A DNA stretch of 64,000 nucleotides from an uncultured Eubacteriales bacterium. GTDB lineage: Bacteria > Bacillota_I > Bacilli_A > RF39 > UBA660. Position 1 is the first letter of the stretch, and each line of letters opens with the position of its first letter. A model generated the notes under the pieces. The model saw nothing but the letters and a program-made list of their open reading frames with translations. It was not told the DNA's origin and did not search any database. Location of the stretch: the NCBI GenBank assembly GCA_905211265.1, contig CAJMAC010000002.1:58721-122720 (forward strand), given 5' to 3'. Shown piece by piece: positions 6,499-15,447 of the stretch. The translations under genes and the position numbers were made by a program.

Positions 6499-9312
6499 GT
6501 GGATAAGATTGTTATTAAGAATGCTAGAGAAAATAATTTAAAAAATGTTAGTTTAGAAATACCTAAGAATAAATTGGTTGTAATGACTGGTGTATCTGGA
6601 AGTGGTAAATCTAGTTTAGCATTTGATACTATATATGCAGAAGGTCAAAGAAGATATGTTGAGAGTTTATCATCTTATGCTAGACAATTTTTAGGTAATA
6701 CTGATAAACCTGATGTTGATTCAATCGAGGGATTATCTCCATCAATTAGTATTGATCAAAAGACTACTAATAAAAATCCTAGAAGTACTGTTGGTACTGT
6801 TACTGAGATATATGATTATTTAAGACTTTTATTTGCTAGGGTTGGTGTACCTTATTGTCCTACACATCATATTCCAATTAGTTCACAAAGTATTGAGGAA
6901 ATGACTAATAGAGTATTACAATTAGAAGAGAATACTAAGATAATGGTTATGTCTCCGGTTATTAAGGGTGAAAAAGGAACACAAGCTGATTTATTTGATA
7001 ATTTAAGAAAAGAAGGATATGTTAGAGTTAATGTTGATGGTGAGTTAAGAGATTTAAATGAAGATATTATTTTAGAGAAAAATAAGAAACATAATATATC
7101 TGTTGTTATTGATAGATTAGTTATAAAAGAGGGGATAAGAGGTAGATTATTTTCTTCATTGGAAACTGCTTCTAATTTAAGCCATGGTAAGGTTGTTATT
7201 GATGTAGTTGGGGGAGAGGATATTGTTTTAAGTGAAAAGTTTGCTTGTCCATATTGTGACTATTCTTTGGATGAGTTAGAACCTAGAATATTTTCTTTTA
7301 ATGCTCCATATGGTGCATGTCTTCAATGTAAGGGACTTGGTGTACAATATAAGCTTGATTTAGATTTAATTATCCCTGACAAGAATTTATCTATTAATGA
7401 AGGTGGTATTGCACCGATTAATGTTGATGAATCTAGTAATATTATATATACACAACTTAGTGCAGTTAGTAAGAAATATGATATTGATTTGGATGCTAAA
7501 ATAAAAGATATTCCAAAAGAGAAATTGGATATTATTTTATATGGTTCTCCGGATATGCTTGATTTTAATTATGTTAGTAAGAATGGTAATACAAGAAATA
7601 CAAGAGATTATTTTGAAGGAATTATTACTAATTTAGAAAGAAGATATATTGAAACAAAGAGTACTTGGATTAGAGAATGGATAGAAAGATATATGAATGA
7701 AGTTGAATGTCCTATGTGTCATGGTACTAGATTAAATTCTAATGTTTTATCTGTTTTGATTGGTAAGAAGAATATATATGAAGTTACTGAATTATCTATT
7801 CTTGAATTAAAGGAATTTATTAATAGTTTGAAATTAAATAATGAACAAAAAGAAATATCTGATATTATTATTAAGGAAATTAATTCTAGACTTGATTTCT
7901 TAATTAATGTTGGTCTTGATTATTTAACTTTAAATAGAGCGGCAGGTACTTTATCGGGGGGAGAATCTCAAAGAATTAGACTTGCTACTCAAATTGGTTC
8001 TAGATTAACTGGTGTTTTATATGTTTTAGACGAACCTTCGATTGGATTACACCAAAGAGATAATCAAAGATTAATTAATTCTTTACTTGAAATGAGAGAT
8101 TTAGGAAATTCTTTAATAGTAGTTGAACATGATACTGATACTATGTTAGCAGCAGATTATTTAGTCGATATTGGTCCTGGTGCAGGAGATAATGGTGGAC
8201 AAGTTATTGCTGCAGGTACTCCAGAAGAAGTTATGAAAAATAAGAATAGTTTAACTGGTAAATATTTAACTGGTGAATTAAAGATAGAAGTTCCTAAGAA
8301 AAGAAGAAAAGGAAATAAGAAATATCTGGAAATTAAAGGAGCTAAAGAGAATAATTTAAAGAATATAAATGTTAAGATACCTCTTGGTACATTTACTTGT
8401 GTAACTGGTGTATCCGGAAGTGGTAAATCTAGTTTAATTAATGAAATATTATATAAAGCACTTGCAGTTAGTGTTTATGGTTCAAAAGTTAAACCTGGTA
8501 AATATAAAGAAATTAAAGGATTAGATAATATAGATAAGGTTGTTCAAATTACTCAAACTCCAATTGGTAGAACTCCAAGAAGTAATCCTGCCACTTATGT
8601 TGGTGTATTTGATGATATTAGAGATATATTTGCTAACACCAAAGAGGCTAAAATAAGAGGATATGACAAGGGAAGATTTTCGTTTAATGTTAAAGGTGGT
8701 AGGTGTGAAGCTTGCTTTGGAGATGGTGTTAAGAAGATAGAAATGCATTTTCTACCTGATGTTTATGTTCCTTGTGAAGTATGTCATGGTACTAGATATA
8801 ATAGAGATACATTAGAGATTAAGTTTAAAGATAAAAATATTTATGAAGTACTTAATATGAGAGTGGATGAAGCAATGAAGTTTTTTGAAAATCACCCAAA
8901 GGTATTAAATAAACTACAAGTATTACATGATGTAGGACTTGGTTATGTTGAACTTGGTCAAATTGCTCCAACTTTATCTGGTGGAGAAGCTGCTAGAGTA
9001 AAACTAGCTAAGGAATTACAAAAGAAACCTACTGGTAAGAGTGTATTTATATTAGATGAACCTACTACTGGATTACATTCAGATGATATTAAGAAATTAC
9101 TTGTTATATTACAAAGAATTGTTGATAATGGTGATACTGTTATTGTTATTGAACATAATTTAGATGTAATAAAAGTAGCGGATTATATTATAGATTTAGG
9201 TCCTGAAGGTGGTAATAAATTGGGAGGTAATATTGTTTGTACTGGTACTCCAGAAGAAGTAAGTAAGGTTAAAGAAAGTTATACAGGTCAATTTTTAGCA
9301 AAAATGTTGTAA
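6499..9312 (+). CDS. uvrA: Excinuclease ABC subunit A
   Basis: DNA damage-recognition ATPase of nucleotide excision repair, 937 residues, full length. The start is GTG at 6499 behind AAAGGAAG. The first ATPase has Walker A GVSGSGKSS near residue 31 and signature LSGGESQRIRLA near 488. The first zinc module has CPYC and CLQC near 250-280. The second ATPase has Walker A near 637 and LSGGEAARVKLA near 826, with the DNA-binding zinc module CEAC/CEVC near 735-760. uvrB is not beside it, so this copy is transcribed alone or with the sigma operon. Confidence 0.97.
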   Translation: MDKIVIKNARENNLKNVSLEIPKNKLVVMTGVSGSGKSSLAFDTIYAEGQRRYVESLSSYARQFLGNTDKPDVDSIEGLSPSISIDQKTTNKNPRSTVGTVTEIYDYLRLLFARVGVPYCPTHHIPISSQSIEEMTNRVLQLEENTKIMVMSPVIKGEKGTQADLFDNLRKEGYVRVNVDGELRDLNEDIILEKNKKHNISVVIDRLVIKEGIRGRLFSSLETASNLSHGKVVIDVVGGEDIVLSEKFACPYCDYSLDELEPRIFSFNAPYGACLQCKGLGVQYKLDLDLIIPDKNLSINEGGIAPINVDESSNIIYTQLSAVSKKYDIDLDAKIKDIPKEKLDIILYGSPDMLDFNYVSKNGNTRNTRDYFEGIITNLERRYIETKSTWIREWIERYMNEVECPMCHGTRLNSNVLSVLIGKKNIYEVTELSILELKEFINSLKLNNEQKEISDIIIKEINSRLDFLINVGLDYLTLNRAAGTLSGGESQRIRLATQIGSRLTGVLYVLDEPSIGLHQRDNQRLINSLLEMRDLGNSLIVVEHDTDTMLAADYLVDIGPGAGDNGGQVIAAGTPEEVMKNKNSLTGKYLTGELKIEVPKKRRKGNKKYLEIKGAKENNLKNINVKIPLGTFTCVTGVSGSGKSSLINEILYKALAVSVYGSKVKPGKYKEIKGLDNIDKVVQITQTPIGRTPRSNPATYVGVFDDIRDIFANTKEAKIRGYDKGRFSFNVKGGRCEACFGDGVKKIEMHFLPDVYVPCEVCHGTRYNRDTLEIKFKDKNIYEVLNMRVDEAMKFFENHPKVLNKLQVLHDVGLGYVELGQIAPTLSGGEAARVKLAKELQKKPTGKSVFILDEPTTGLHSDDIKKLLVILQRIVDNGDTVIVIEHNLDVIKVADYIIDLGPEGGNKLGGNIVCTGTPEEVSKVKESYTGQFLAKML

Positions 9313-9328
9313 ATAGAAAGTAAAATAT

Positions 9329-9357
9329 TTGACTTTTTTGGTTATTTAGTGTAATAT
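9329..9357 (+). promoter_or_regulatory. Promoter of the pilin-like gene
   Basis: TTGACT (9329-9334), a 17-bp spacer and TAATAT (9352-9357), followed by AGAAGGAGG and the ATG at 9389. Confidence 0.75.
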
Positions 9358-9388
9358 ATAGTTATATGAAGGAAGAAGGAGGAATATT

Positions 9389-9784
9389 ATGTTATTTTTA
9401 GATAATCCATGTGCAGATTTAGCACCTTTGATAGTATTTATTAAAAAAGGAGTATTACCAGTAGTATATATAGGTATAGCATTAATTCTTATTATTTTAA
9501 TAATGATTGATATTGGTAAATGTATTATTTCAAGTGATGAAAAAGAAGTAAAAGCTGCACAAAAGTCTATTGTAAGAAGATTAATTTATGGTGTTGCTAT
9601 ATTCTTTGTAGTTTTATTAGTTAACCTAGTATTTAGTTTATTTACTAAGACTGGTACTGCTGGTGTTACTGGATACGATGCTACTTGGAAAGATTGTTGG
9701 AATTGTGATGATGCATCATGTTCTAATTATAATGAAAATACTAATCGTACTAATCCTAATGGTACTACTAATCAACCATACTAG
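9389..9784 (+). CDS. T4SS pilin-like two-helix membrane protein
   Basis: A 131-residue protein with two membrane helices (about residues 20-45 and 64-87) separated by a short polar loop ending AAQKSIVRRLIYG. This layout, and the Lys/Arg-rich loop entering the second helix, resembles the VirB2/TrbC-like pilin family of Gram-positive type IV secretion systems. The tail is unusual: three cysteines (DCWNC..ASC) followed by an Asn/Thr/Pro-rich end. The gene stands alone between uvrA and yunB with its own promoter and terminator; no conjugation genes are near. A small membrane protein unrelated to secretion is the alternative. Confidence 0.6.
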   Translation: MLFLDNPCADLAPLIVFIKKGVLPVVYIGIALILIILIMIDIGKCIISSDEKEVKAAQKSIVRRLIYGVAIFFVVLLVNLVFSLFTKTGTAGVTGYDATWKDCWNCDDASCSNYNENTNRTNPNGTTNQPY

Positions 9785-9803
9785 ATAAGTTTTATAAACA
9801 TTT

Positions 9804-9834
9804 AAAGGAAATATTAAAAGTATTTCTTTTTTTT
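9804..9834 (+). terminator. Terminator after the pilin-like gene
   Basis: Ten-base stem AAAGGAAATA (9804-9813) with TATTTCTTTT (9821-9830, one G-T pair), seven-base loop, then a T run. It ends one base before the yunB -10 element. Confidence 0.75.
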
Positions 9835-9842
9835 CATATAAT
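9835..9842 (+). promoter_or_regulatory. CATATAAT -10-like element of yunB
   Basis: CATATAAT ends only 5 bp before the yunB ATG at 9848, with no ribosome site between. If used, transcription would begin at the start codon itself, giving a leaderless message. The same octamer precedes sigK, cwlD and yutH. Confidence 0.45.
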
Positions 9843-9847
9843 TTAAT

Positions 9848-10561
9848 ATGAAGAAGAATTATTTTATATTAAAATTAATTGTTATTATTGTTATTGCTAG
9901 TATTTGTTCAATATTTTTAATTAGAATTATATCTGATAAGATAGGACCTGTTTATTTAGATATTGCGGAAAAAGAAGTAAGAAAATTAGTAATATTAGTT
10001 ATTAATAATTCTGTTAATGAAGAAGTTATTAATGAAATAGATAGTAATGAATTATTTAGTATTGTTAAAAATAATAATGATGAAATAGTATTAATTGATT
10101 ATAACTCTGTTAATGTTAATAAGTATTTAGCGTTAGTTGTAAAAAAAGTAAGTAATAATCTTGATTTGATAGAAAAAGGAAAATATAGTGAATTATCATT
10201 TGTACTTGAAGGTTATGATGATAAATTATTAAATAAAGGTATTATTGCAAATATTCCTTTTGGTTCTTTAATGGGGTTGAATTTACTTTCTAATGTTGGT
10301 CCTAGAATACCTGTTAAATTTAATTTAATTAAAGATGTATCTGGGGGTATTGATACTAAAATAAATGAGTATGGTATTAATAATGCATATATGGAAGTAT
10401 TAGTTAAGGTTAATGTTAATGTAAATATTAATTTATTATTTTTAAGTAAGACTGTAAGTATAGAGTGTTCTATTCCTATATCTATGAAAATAATTCAGGG
10501 TAATATTCCTAATTTTTATACTGGTGGTATTAATAGTACTTTTGGTTATATAGAAAATTAA
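9848..10561 (+). CDS. yunB: Sporulation protein YunB
   Basis: A 237-residue membrane-anchored protein with one N-terminal helix (about 6-26). The C-terminal half carries the YunB signature in order: IPFGSL (about 141-146), LLSNVGPRIPVKF, YGINNAYMEV, and IPISMKIIQGNIPNFYTG near the end. In Bacillus yunB is in the SigE mother-cell regulon and is needed for efficient spore formation. There is no Shine-Dalgarno sequence upstream of this ATG and no later Met near the N-terminus, consistent with a leaderless transcript from 9835-9842. Confidence 0.9.
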   Translation: MKKNYFILKLIVIIVIASICSIFLIRIISDKIGPVYLDIAEKEVRKLVILVINNSVNEEVINEIDSNELFSIVKNNNDEIVLIDYNSVNVNKYLALVVKKVSNNLDLIEKGKYSELSFVLEGYDDKLLNKGIIANIPFGSLMGLNLLSNVGPRIPVKFNLIKDVSGGIDTKINEYGINNAYMEVLVKVNVNVNINLLFLSKTVSIECSIPISMKIIQGNIPNFYTGGINSTFGYIEN

Positions 10562-10599
10562 AAAATATTAAAAATAGTGTTTAAAAATCTATTTTTTTT

Positions 10600-10606
10600 T
10601 AGTATA
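10600..10606 (+). promoter_or_regulatory. Probable polC -10 region
   Basis: A TATAAT-type hexamer about 30 bp before the polC GTG, just after an imperfect AAAATAG/CTATTTT hairpin plus T-run (about 10570-10600) that probably terminates yunB. No strong -35 is seen. Confidence 0.4.
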
Positions 10607-10635
10607 ATATTAATTAGTGTTATGGTGGTGGTCTT

Positions 10636-13600
10636 GTGCAAGAAAAGTTAGAGAAATTATTAAATACAATTAATATTAATAAAGATAATTTAATTTATTA
10701 TGAAGATGGAAAATTAGAGAAAGTTAAAATAGTTGATAATTTAAGATTATGGGAAGTAATCATTAAGTTAGGTAGTAATTTGCCACTTGAAGTATATTTA
10801 GAATTGGAAAATAAAATGAGAGAAGTATTTAATAAGATTGAGGTTATTAGAGTTAAAATAAATACTAATAGTAATAATTATGAAGAATTAAATAAATATT
10901 ATAATTATTTAATAGAGATAATTTCTAAAAATAATGTTAGATATAATACTTTTTTAAATAGAGAGATTAGTTTTGATGATGATAAATTAACAATAGAAAT
11001 ATACAATGATGTAGAAAAAAAGAATATTGAACAAGTTAAGAAGTATTTAATAGAGAGATTTAATTTATTTGGATATGATATTAATGATTTTTCTTATAAA
11101 ATTAAGGAAGATGTTGAAAATGATTTAATTAAACAAATAGAAAGTGAAAAGGAAGTTACTGTTAGTTATAATTTTAATAGTGAGCCTAAGGAAGAAGAAG
11201 TTAAGGTACAAAAAAATAATTATAGGCAAAAGAGAAGTACTGATATTACTAAGATTAAAGATATTATATATGAAGTAGACAATCTTAATGTTGAAGCACA
11301 GGTATTTGGTATTGATATTTTTGAATCTAAAAGTGGTTATAAGATATTTACTTTAAAAATTACTGATGGCTCTGATAGTATGTATTTGAAAATATTTACT
11401 AAGGATGAGGAAGAATTTGCAAGATTAAAAGATTTACTTAAAGATGGTAAATGGTATCAATTTTATGGTAAGGTACAAATGGATAAGTTTGCTAATGAAT
11501 TAGTATTTATGAGTAGATATAAAGATATTATTTTACTTGAAGATAAAGAAGTAAATGAAAGAATGGATAATGCTAAGGTTAAAAGAGTTGAGTTACATGC
11601 ACATACTATGATGAGTCAAATGGATGGTGTTAATGATGAAATAAAACTTGTTAAACAAGCAATTAAATGGGGTCATAGAGGTATTGCTATTACTGATCAT
11701 GATGGTTGTCAAGCTTTTCCTCATGTATTTAACGAAGTAACTGGTTATAATAAAAAATTACTTGCTCCTTATAAAGATAAAATTAAGGTTTTAGAAGAGG
11801 AATTAAAGAATTGTGATGAGAGTAAGAAAGAAGAATTAACTAATGAGATTGCAAAAACTAAGGAAGGAATGAAGAATGCTCCAAAGTTTAAAGTATTATA
11901 TGGTACAGAGTTAGAGATGAGTTCTGATAGTTTGGATTTAGTAGTTAATCCTACGGATGAATTATTACTTGGTCAAACTTATGTTGTATTTGATACTGAA
12001 ACTACTGGGTTTAATGCTGGATTAAATGATCAAATGATAGAAATTGGTGCAGTTAAAATAAGAGATGGTATTGTACTTGATAGTTTTGATAGGTTAATTA
12101 ATCCTGGTAGACATATTGATGCAGAGATTACTAAACTTACTGGTATTACTGATGCAATGGTTAGTGAATGTGATAATGAAGAAGTTGTTACTAAAGATTT
12201 TAAGGAATGGATAGGTAATTTACCTCTTGTTGCACATAATGCTAGATTTGATATTTCTATGCTTGGTATGGCATATTATAAATATAATTTAGGTACATTA
12301 GACAATATTGTTGTGGATACTCTTACTATTTCACAGGTTATTAATAAGGATTTAAAGAGGCATAGTTTAACTGCATTGACTAAAAACTATGGTATTGAAT
12401 TTGAAGAAAATGATGAAGATACTGTTAGTGAAAAACATCACCATAGAGCAGATTATGATGCTGAATTTACTGGTTATATGTTTAATAAGATGTTAGAGCA
12501 AATCGATAAATTAGGTATTAAGACTTTTAATGAACTTGCTAATATTCCTACGGAAGAGGAAATTAATAGGTTAGATAGAGAATCTCATGTTAACTTTATT
12601 GCTAGAACTAGGGTAGGATTAAAAAATATGTTTAAGATTATTAGTTATGCTAGTACTAAATATTTAGTTAAGTCTGCTAGAATTCCTAAAAAATTAATTA
12701 ATGATTACAGAGAAGATTTACTTGTAGGTTCTGGATGTTATAATGGAGAAATATTTAAGTTAGCATTAACTAAAACGGAAGAAGATTTAATTAAGGCAAT
12801 GGAATTTTATGATTATATTGAAGTACAAGCTCCTTCAAATTATACTCATTTAGTAGCAAGACATGATATTAATAATATGGATGAGGTAAAATTTGCTATT
12901 AGTAAGATTGTTAAATGTGCTAAAAAGTGTGGTAAGTTAATTGTTGCTACGGGAGATGCTCATACTTTAAATAAGGAAGATAAAATATATCGTGAGATTA
13001 TTGTTAATCAGAATGTTCCTGGTAAGGGTAGACATCCTTTGGCAAGATATTTAAATACCCCAGGGTATAATACTATACCTGATCAATATTTTAGAACAAC
13101 TGATGAAATGTTAGAAGAATTTGCTTTTTTAGGAAAAGATTTAGCATATGAAATAGTAGTAGAAAATCCTAATAAGTTTCCTGATATGGTCGAAGATATT
13201 GAGGTTATTATTGATACTGGTGGTATTCCATTTTCTCCAAGAATTGATAAGTCTGTTGAAACTGTTACTGACTTAGTTTATACAAAAGCATCTAGTTGGT
13301 ATGGAGAGCCTTTACCATATAATATTGAGGAAAGAATTGCTAAGGAATTATATGGAGATGCTGTATATAGATGTACAAAAGATGAGATATTGAGAAAAAA
13401 TCCTGATATATCTAGTGAAGAATTAGAAAGATTATCTTTTAAAGGTGTACATGATACTATATTAAAGGGTTTTGATGCTGTTAAAGATTTAATTAGAGAA
13501 GATTTAAAACTTAAGGATGATACTTTGAGTGGAGAAGATTTAGAGAAGAAAGTAAAAAAAGAACTTGGTGGAATAATTGGTGGGGGATTTGATGTTATAT

Positions 13601-15357
13601 ACTTAATTGCTCAGAAATTAGTTAAGAAATCTAATGATGATGGGTTCTTGGTTGGTAGTAGAGGATCTGTTGGTAGTTCCTTTGTTGCTACAATGATGGG
13701 AATAACAGAAGTTAATTCTTTACCTGCACATTATAGGTGTCCTAATTGTAAGCATAGTATATTTAATGATGATGATGGTAAGGCACTTGGTGCAACTTAT
13801 TCTTCTGGATTTGATTTACCTGATAAGATGTGTCCTAAATGTAATACAAGAATGTTAAAAGATGGACAAGATATGCCATTTGCTACTTTCTTAGGATTTA
13901 ATGCTGATAAGGTTCCTGATATAGATTTAAACTTCTCTGATTTAAACCAAGCTGCAACACATGAATATACGAAGGTATTATTTGGTGTTGATAATGTTTA
14001 TAGAGCAGGTACTATTGGTACTGTTGCAGAAAAAACAGCTTTTGGATATGTTAAAGGATTTTGTGAAGATAGAAATATACAAATGAGAACCGCTGAAATT
14101 GAAAGACTTGCTGAAGGGTGTACTGGTGTAAAAAGAACCACTGGACAACATCCTGGTGGTATTGTTGTTATTCCTGGTTATATGGATGTATTTGATTTTA
14201 CTCCATTCCAATTTCCTGCGGATGATCCTACTTCAGCATGGCGTACTACGCACTTTGATTACCATGCTATTGACCAAGATGTATTAAAACTAGATATTTT
14301 GGGTCACACTGATCCAACACAACTTAGAATGATTCAAGATATTACTGGAGATGATATTACAAAAGTACCTCTTGATGATAAAGCTACAATGGGAATATTC
14401 TTATCCCCTGAACCTCTTGGAGTAACTAGTGAACAAATAATGTGTGAAACTGGTACATTGGGTATTCCTGAATTTGGTACTGGATTTACTATAAGTATGC
14501 TTGTAGATACAAAACCTAAATCTTTTGCAGAGTTAATTAAGATATCAGGACTTTCTCATGGTACTGATGTTTGGCTAGGTAATGCACAAGAATTAATTAG
14601 AAATGGCACGGTAGCATTTAAAGATGTTATAGGGTGTCGTGATGATATAATGGTATATTTAATGTATCATGGACTTGAACCAATTAAAGCATTTAAGATA
14701 ATGGAATTTGTTCGTAAAGGTAAGGCTACAAAAGATCCTGAAACTTGGAAAGGCCATGTAGAGACTATGCAAAAAGCTGGTATTGAGGAATGGTTTATAG
14801 AGTCTTGTCATAAGATTAAATACATGTTCCCTAAAGCACATGCTGCAGCATATGTTATGAGCGCTTTTAGAATTGCTTATTATAAGGTACATAAACCTAT
14901 GGTATATTATGCTTCATATTTTTCTACTAGATTTGATGATTTTGATATTACTGCGATGATTAATGGTTATGAATCTATAAAAAATAAAATAATTGAAATT
15001 AATAATAAAGGATATGATGCTTCTAATAAAGAGAGTTCTGTACTTGAAACTTTGAAACTTGCTTTGGAAGCTACTGCTAGAGGAGTAATATTTGGTAATA
15101 TTGATTTAATGAAAAGTGATGCTAAAAACTTTATAATTGATGATGATAATAAAACTTTAATTCCTCCATTTAGAAGTATTGATGGTCTTGGAGATGTTGT
15201 TGCACAAAATATTTGTGAAGAAGCTAAAAAGAAACCATTTATTTCAGTGGAAGAATTTCAAAAAAGATGTAAAGTCAGTCAAACTTTGGTAGATAAGATG
15301 AAAGTTATGGGAATATTAAATAATATGCCTGAAACTAGTCAACTTAGTTTATTTTAG
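10636..15357 (+). CDS. polC: DNA polymerase III alpha subunit, PolC type
   Basis: Replicative polymerase with built-in proofreading, 1573 residues. The GTG at 10636 follows GGTGGTGG. In order: an N-terminal domain, an OB fold near 215-300, PHP motif VELHAHTMMSQMDG at about 316, DEDD exonuclease starting VVFDTETTGF at about 448, a zinc module CPNC...CPKC near 1035-1070, and the polymerase palm PDIDLNFSD near 1094. The C-terminus ends QLSLF, a sliding-clamp-binding peptide. Slightly longer than the usual 1430-1460 residues because of the N-terminal and PHP-exonuclease regions. The gene has its own terminator and marks the lineage as Firmicutes or mollicute-related. Confidence 0.97.
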   Translation: MQEKLEKLLNTININKDNLIYYEDGKLEKVKIVDNLRLWEVIIKLGSNLPLEVYLELENKMREVFNKIEVIRVKINTNSNNYEELNKYYNYLIEIISKNNVRYNTFLNREISFDDDKLTIEIYNDVEKKNIEQVKKYLIERFNLFGYDINDFSYKIKEDVENDLIKQIESEKEVTVSYNFNSEPKEEEVKVQKNNYRQKRSTDITKIKDIIYEVDNLNVEAQVFGIDIFESKSGYKIFTLKITDGSDSMYLKIFTKDEEEFARLKDLLKDGKWYQFYGKVQMDKFANELVFMSRYKDIILLEDKEVNERMDNAKVKRVELHAHTMMSQMDGVNDEIKLVKQAIKWGHRGIAITDHDGCQAFPHVFNEVTGYNKKLLAPYKDKIKVLEEELKNCDESKKEELTNEIAKTKEGMKNAPKFKVLYGTELEMSSDSLDLVVNPTDELLLGQTYVVFDTETTGFNAGLNDQMIEIGAVKIRDGIVLDSFDRLINPGRHIDAEITKLTGITDAMVSECDNEEVVTKDFKEWIGNLPLVAHNARFDISMLGMAYYKYNLGTLDNIVVDTLTISQVINKDLKRHSLTALTKNYGIEFEENDEDTVSEKHHHRADYDAEFTGYMFNKMLEQIDKLGIKTFNELANIPTEEEINRLDRESHVNFIARTRVGLKNMFKIISYASTKYLVKSARIPKKLINDYREDLLVGSGCYNGEIFKLALTKTEEDLIKAMEFYDYIEVQAPSNYTHLVARHDINNMDEVKFAISKIVKCAKKCGKLIVATGDAHTLNKEDKIYREIIVNQNVPGKGRHPLARYLNTPGYNTIPDQYFRTTDEMLEEFAFLGKDLAYEIVVENPNKFPDMVEDIEVIIDTGGIPFSPRIDKSVETVTDLVYTKASSWYGEPLPYNIEERIAKELYGDAVYRCTKDEILRKNPDISSEELERLSFKGVHDTILKGFDAVKDLIREDLKLKDDTLSGEDLEKKVKKELGGIIGGGFDVIYLIAQKLVKKSNDDGFLVGSRGSVGSSFVATMMGITEVNSLPAHYRCPNCKHSIFNDDDGKALGATYSSGFDLPDKMCPKCNTRMLKDGQDMPFATFLGFNADKVPDIDLNFSDLNQAATHEYTKVLFGVDNVYRAGTIGTVAEKTAFGYVKGFCEDRNIQMRTAEIERLAEGCTGVKRTTGQHPGGIVVIPGYMDVFDFTPFQFPADDPTSAWRTTHFDYHAIDQDVLKLDILGHTDPTQLRMIQDITGDDITKVPLDDKATMGIFLSPEPLGVTSEQIMCETGTLGIPEFGTGFTISMLVDTKPKSFAELIKISGLSHGTDVWLGNAQELIRNGTVAFKDVIGCRDDIMVYLMYHGLEPIKAFKIMEFVRKGKATKDPETWKGHVETMQKAGIEEWFIESCHKIKYMFPKAHAAAYVMSAFRIAYYKVHKPMVYYASYFSTRFDDFDITAMINGYESIKNKIIEINNKGYDASNKESSVLETLKLALEATARGVIFGNIDLMKSDAKNFIIDDDNKTLIPPFRSIDGLGDVVAQNICEEAKKKPFISVEEFQKRCKVSQTLVDKMKVMGILNNMPETSQLSLF

Positions 15358-15390
15358 AAATTTACATAATGTAGATTTCTTTTAATTTTT
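15356..15390 (+). terminator. polC terminator
   Basis: An 11-bp stem (15356-15366 with 15370-15380, one T-G pair) and a TAA loop overlapping the polC stop, followed by TTTAATTTTT. Confidence 0.85.
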
Positions 15391-15391
15391 C

Positions 15392-15420
15392 TTGCTATTT
15401 TAAGAAATTTATGATAGAAT
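15392..15420 (+). promoter_or_regulatory. Promoter of the sigma factor gene
   Basis: TTGCTA (15392-15397), a 17-bp spacer and TAGAAT (15415-15420), 27 bp before the ATG at 15448. Confidence 0.7.
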
Positions 15421-15447
15421 ATCTACCTGAGATTGGGGGAGTATTAT

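Noticed and set aside
15356..15380. Hairpin after polC as a regulatory element of the sigma gene
   Set aside because: It overlaps the polC stop and is followed by T-rich sequence, so it is best explained as a terminator.
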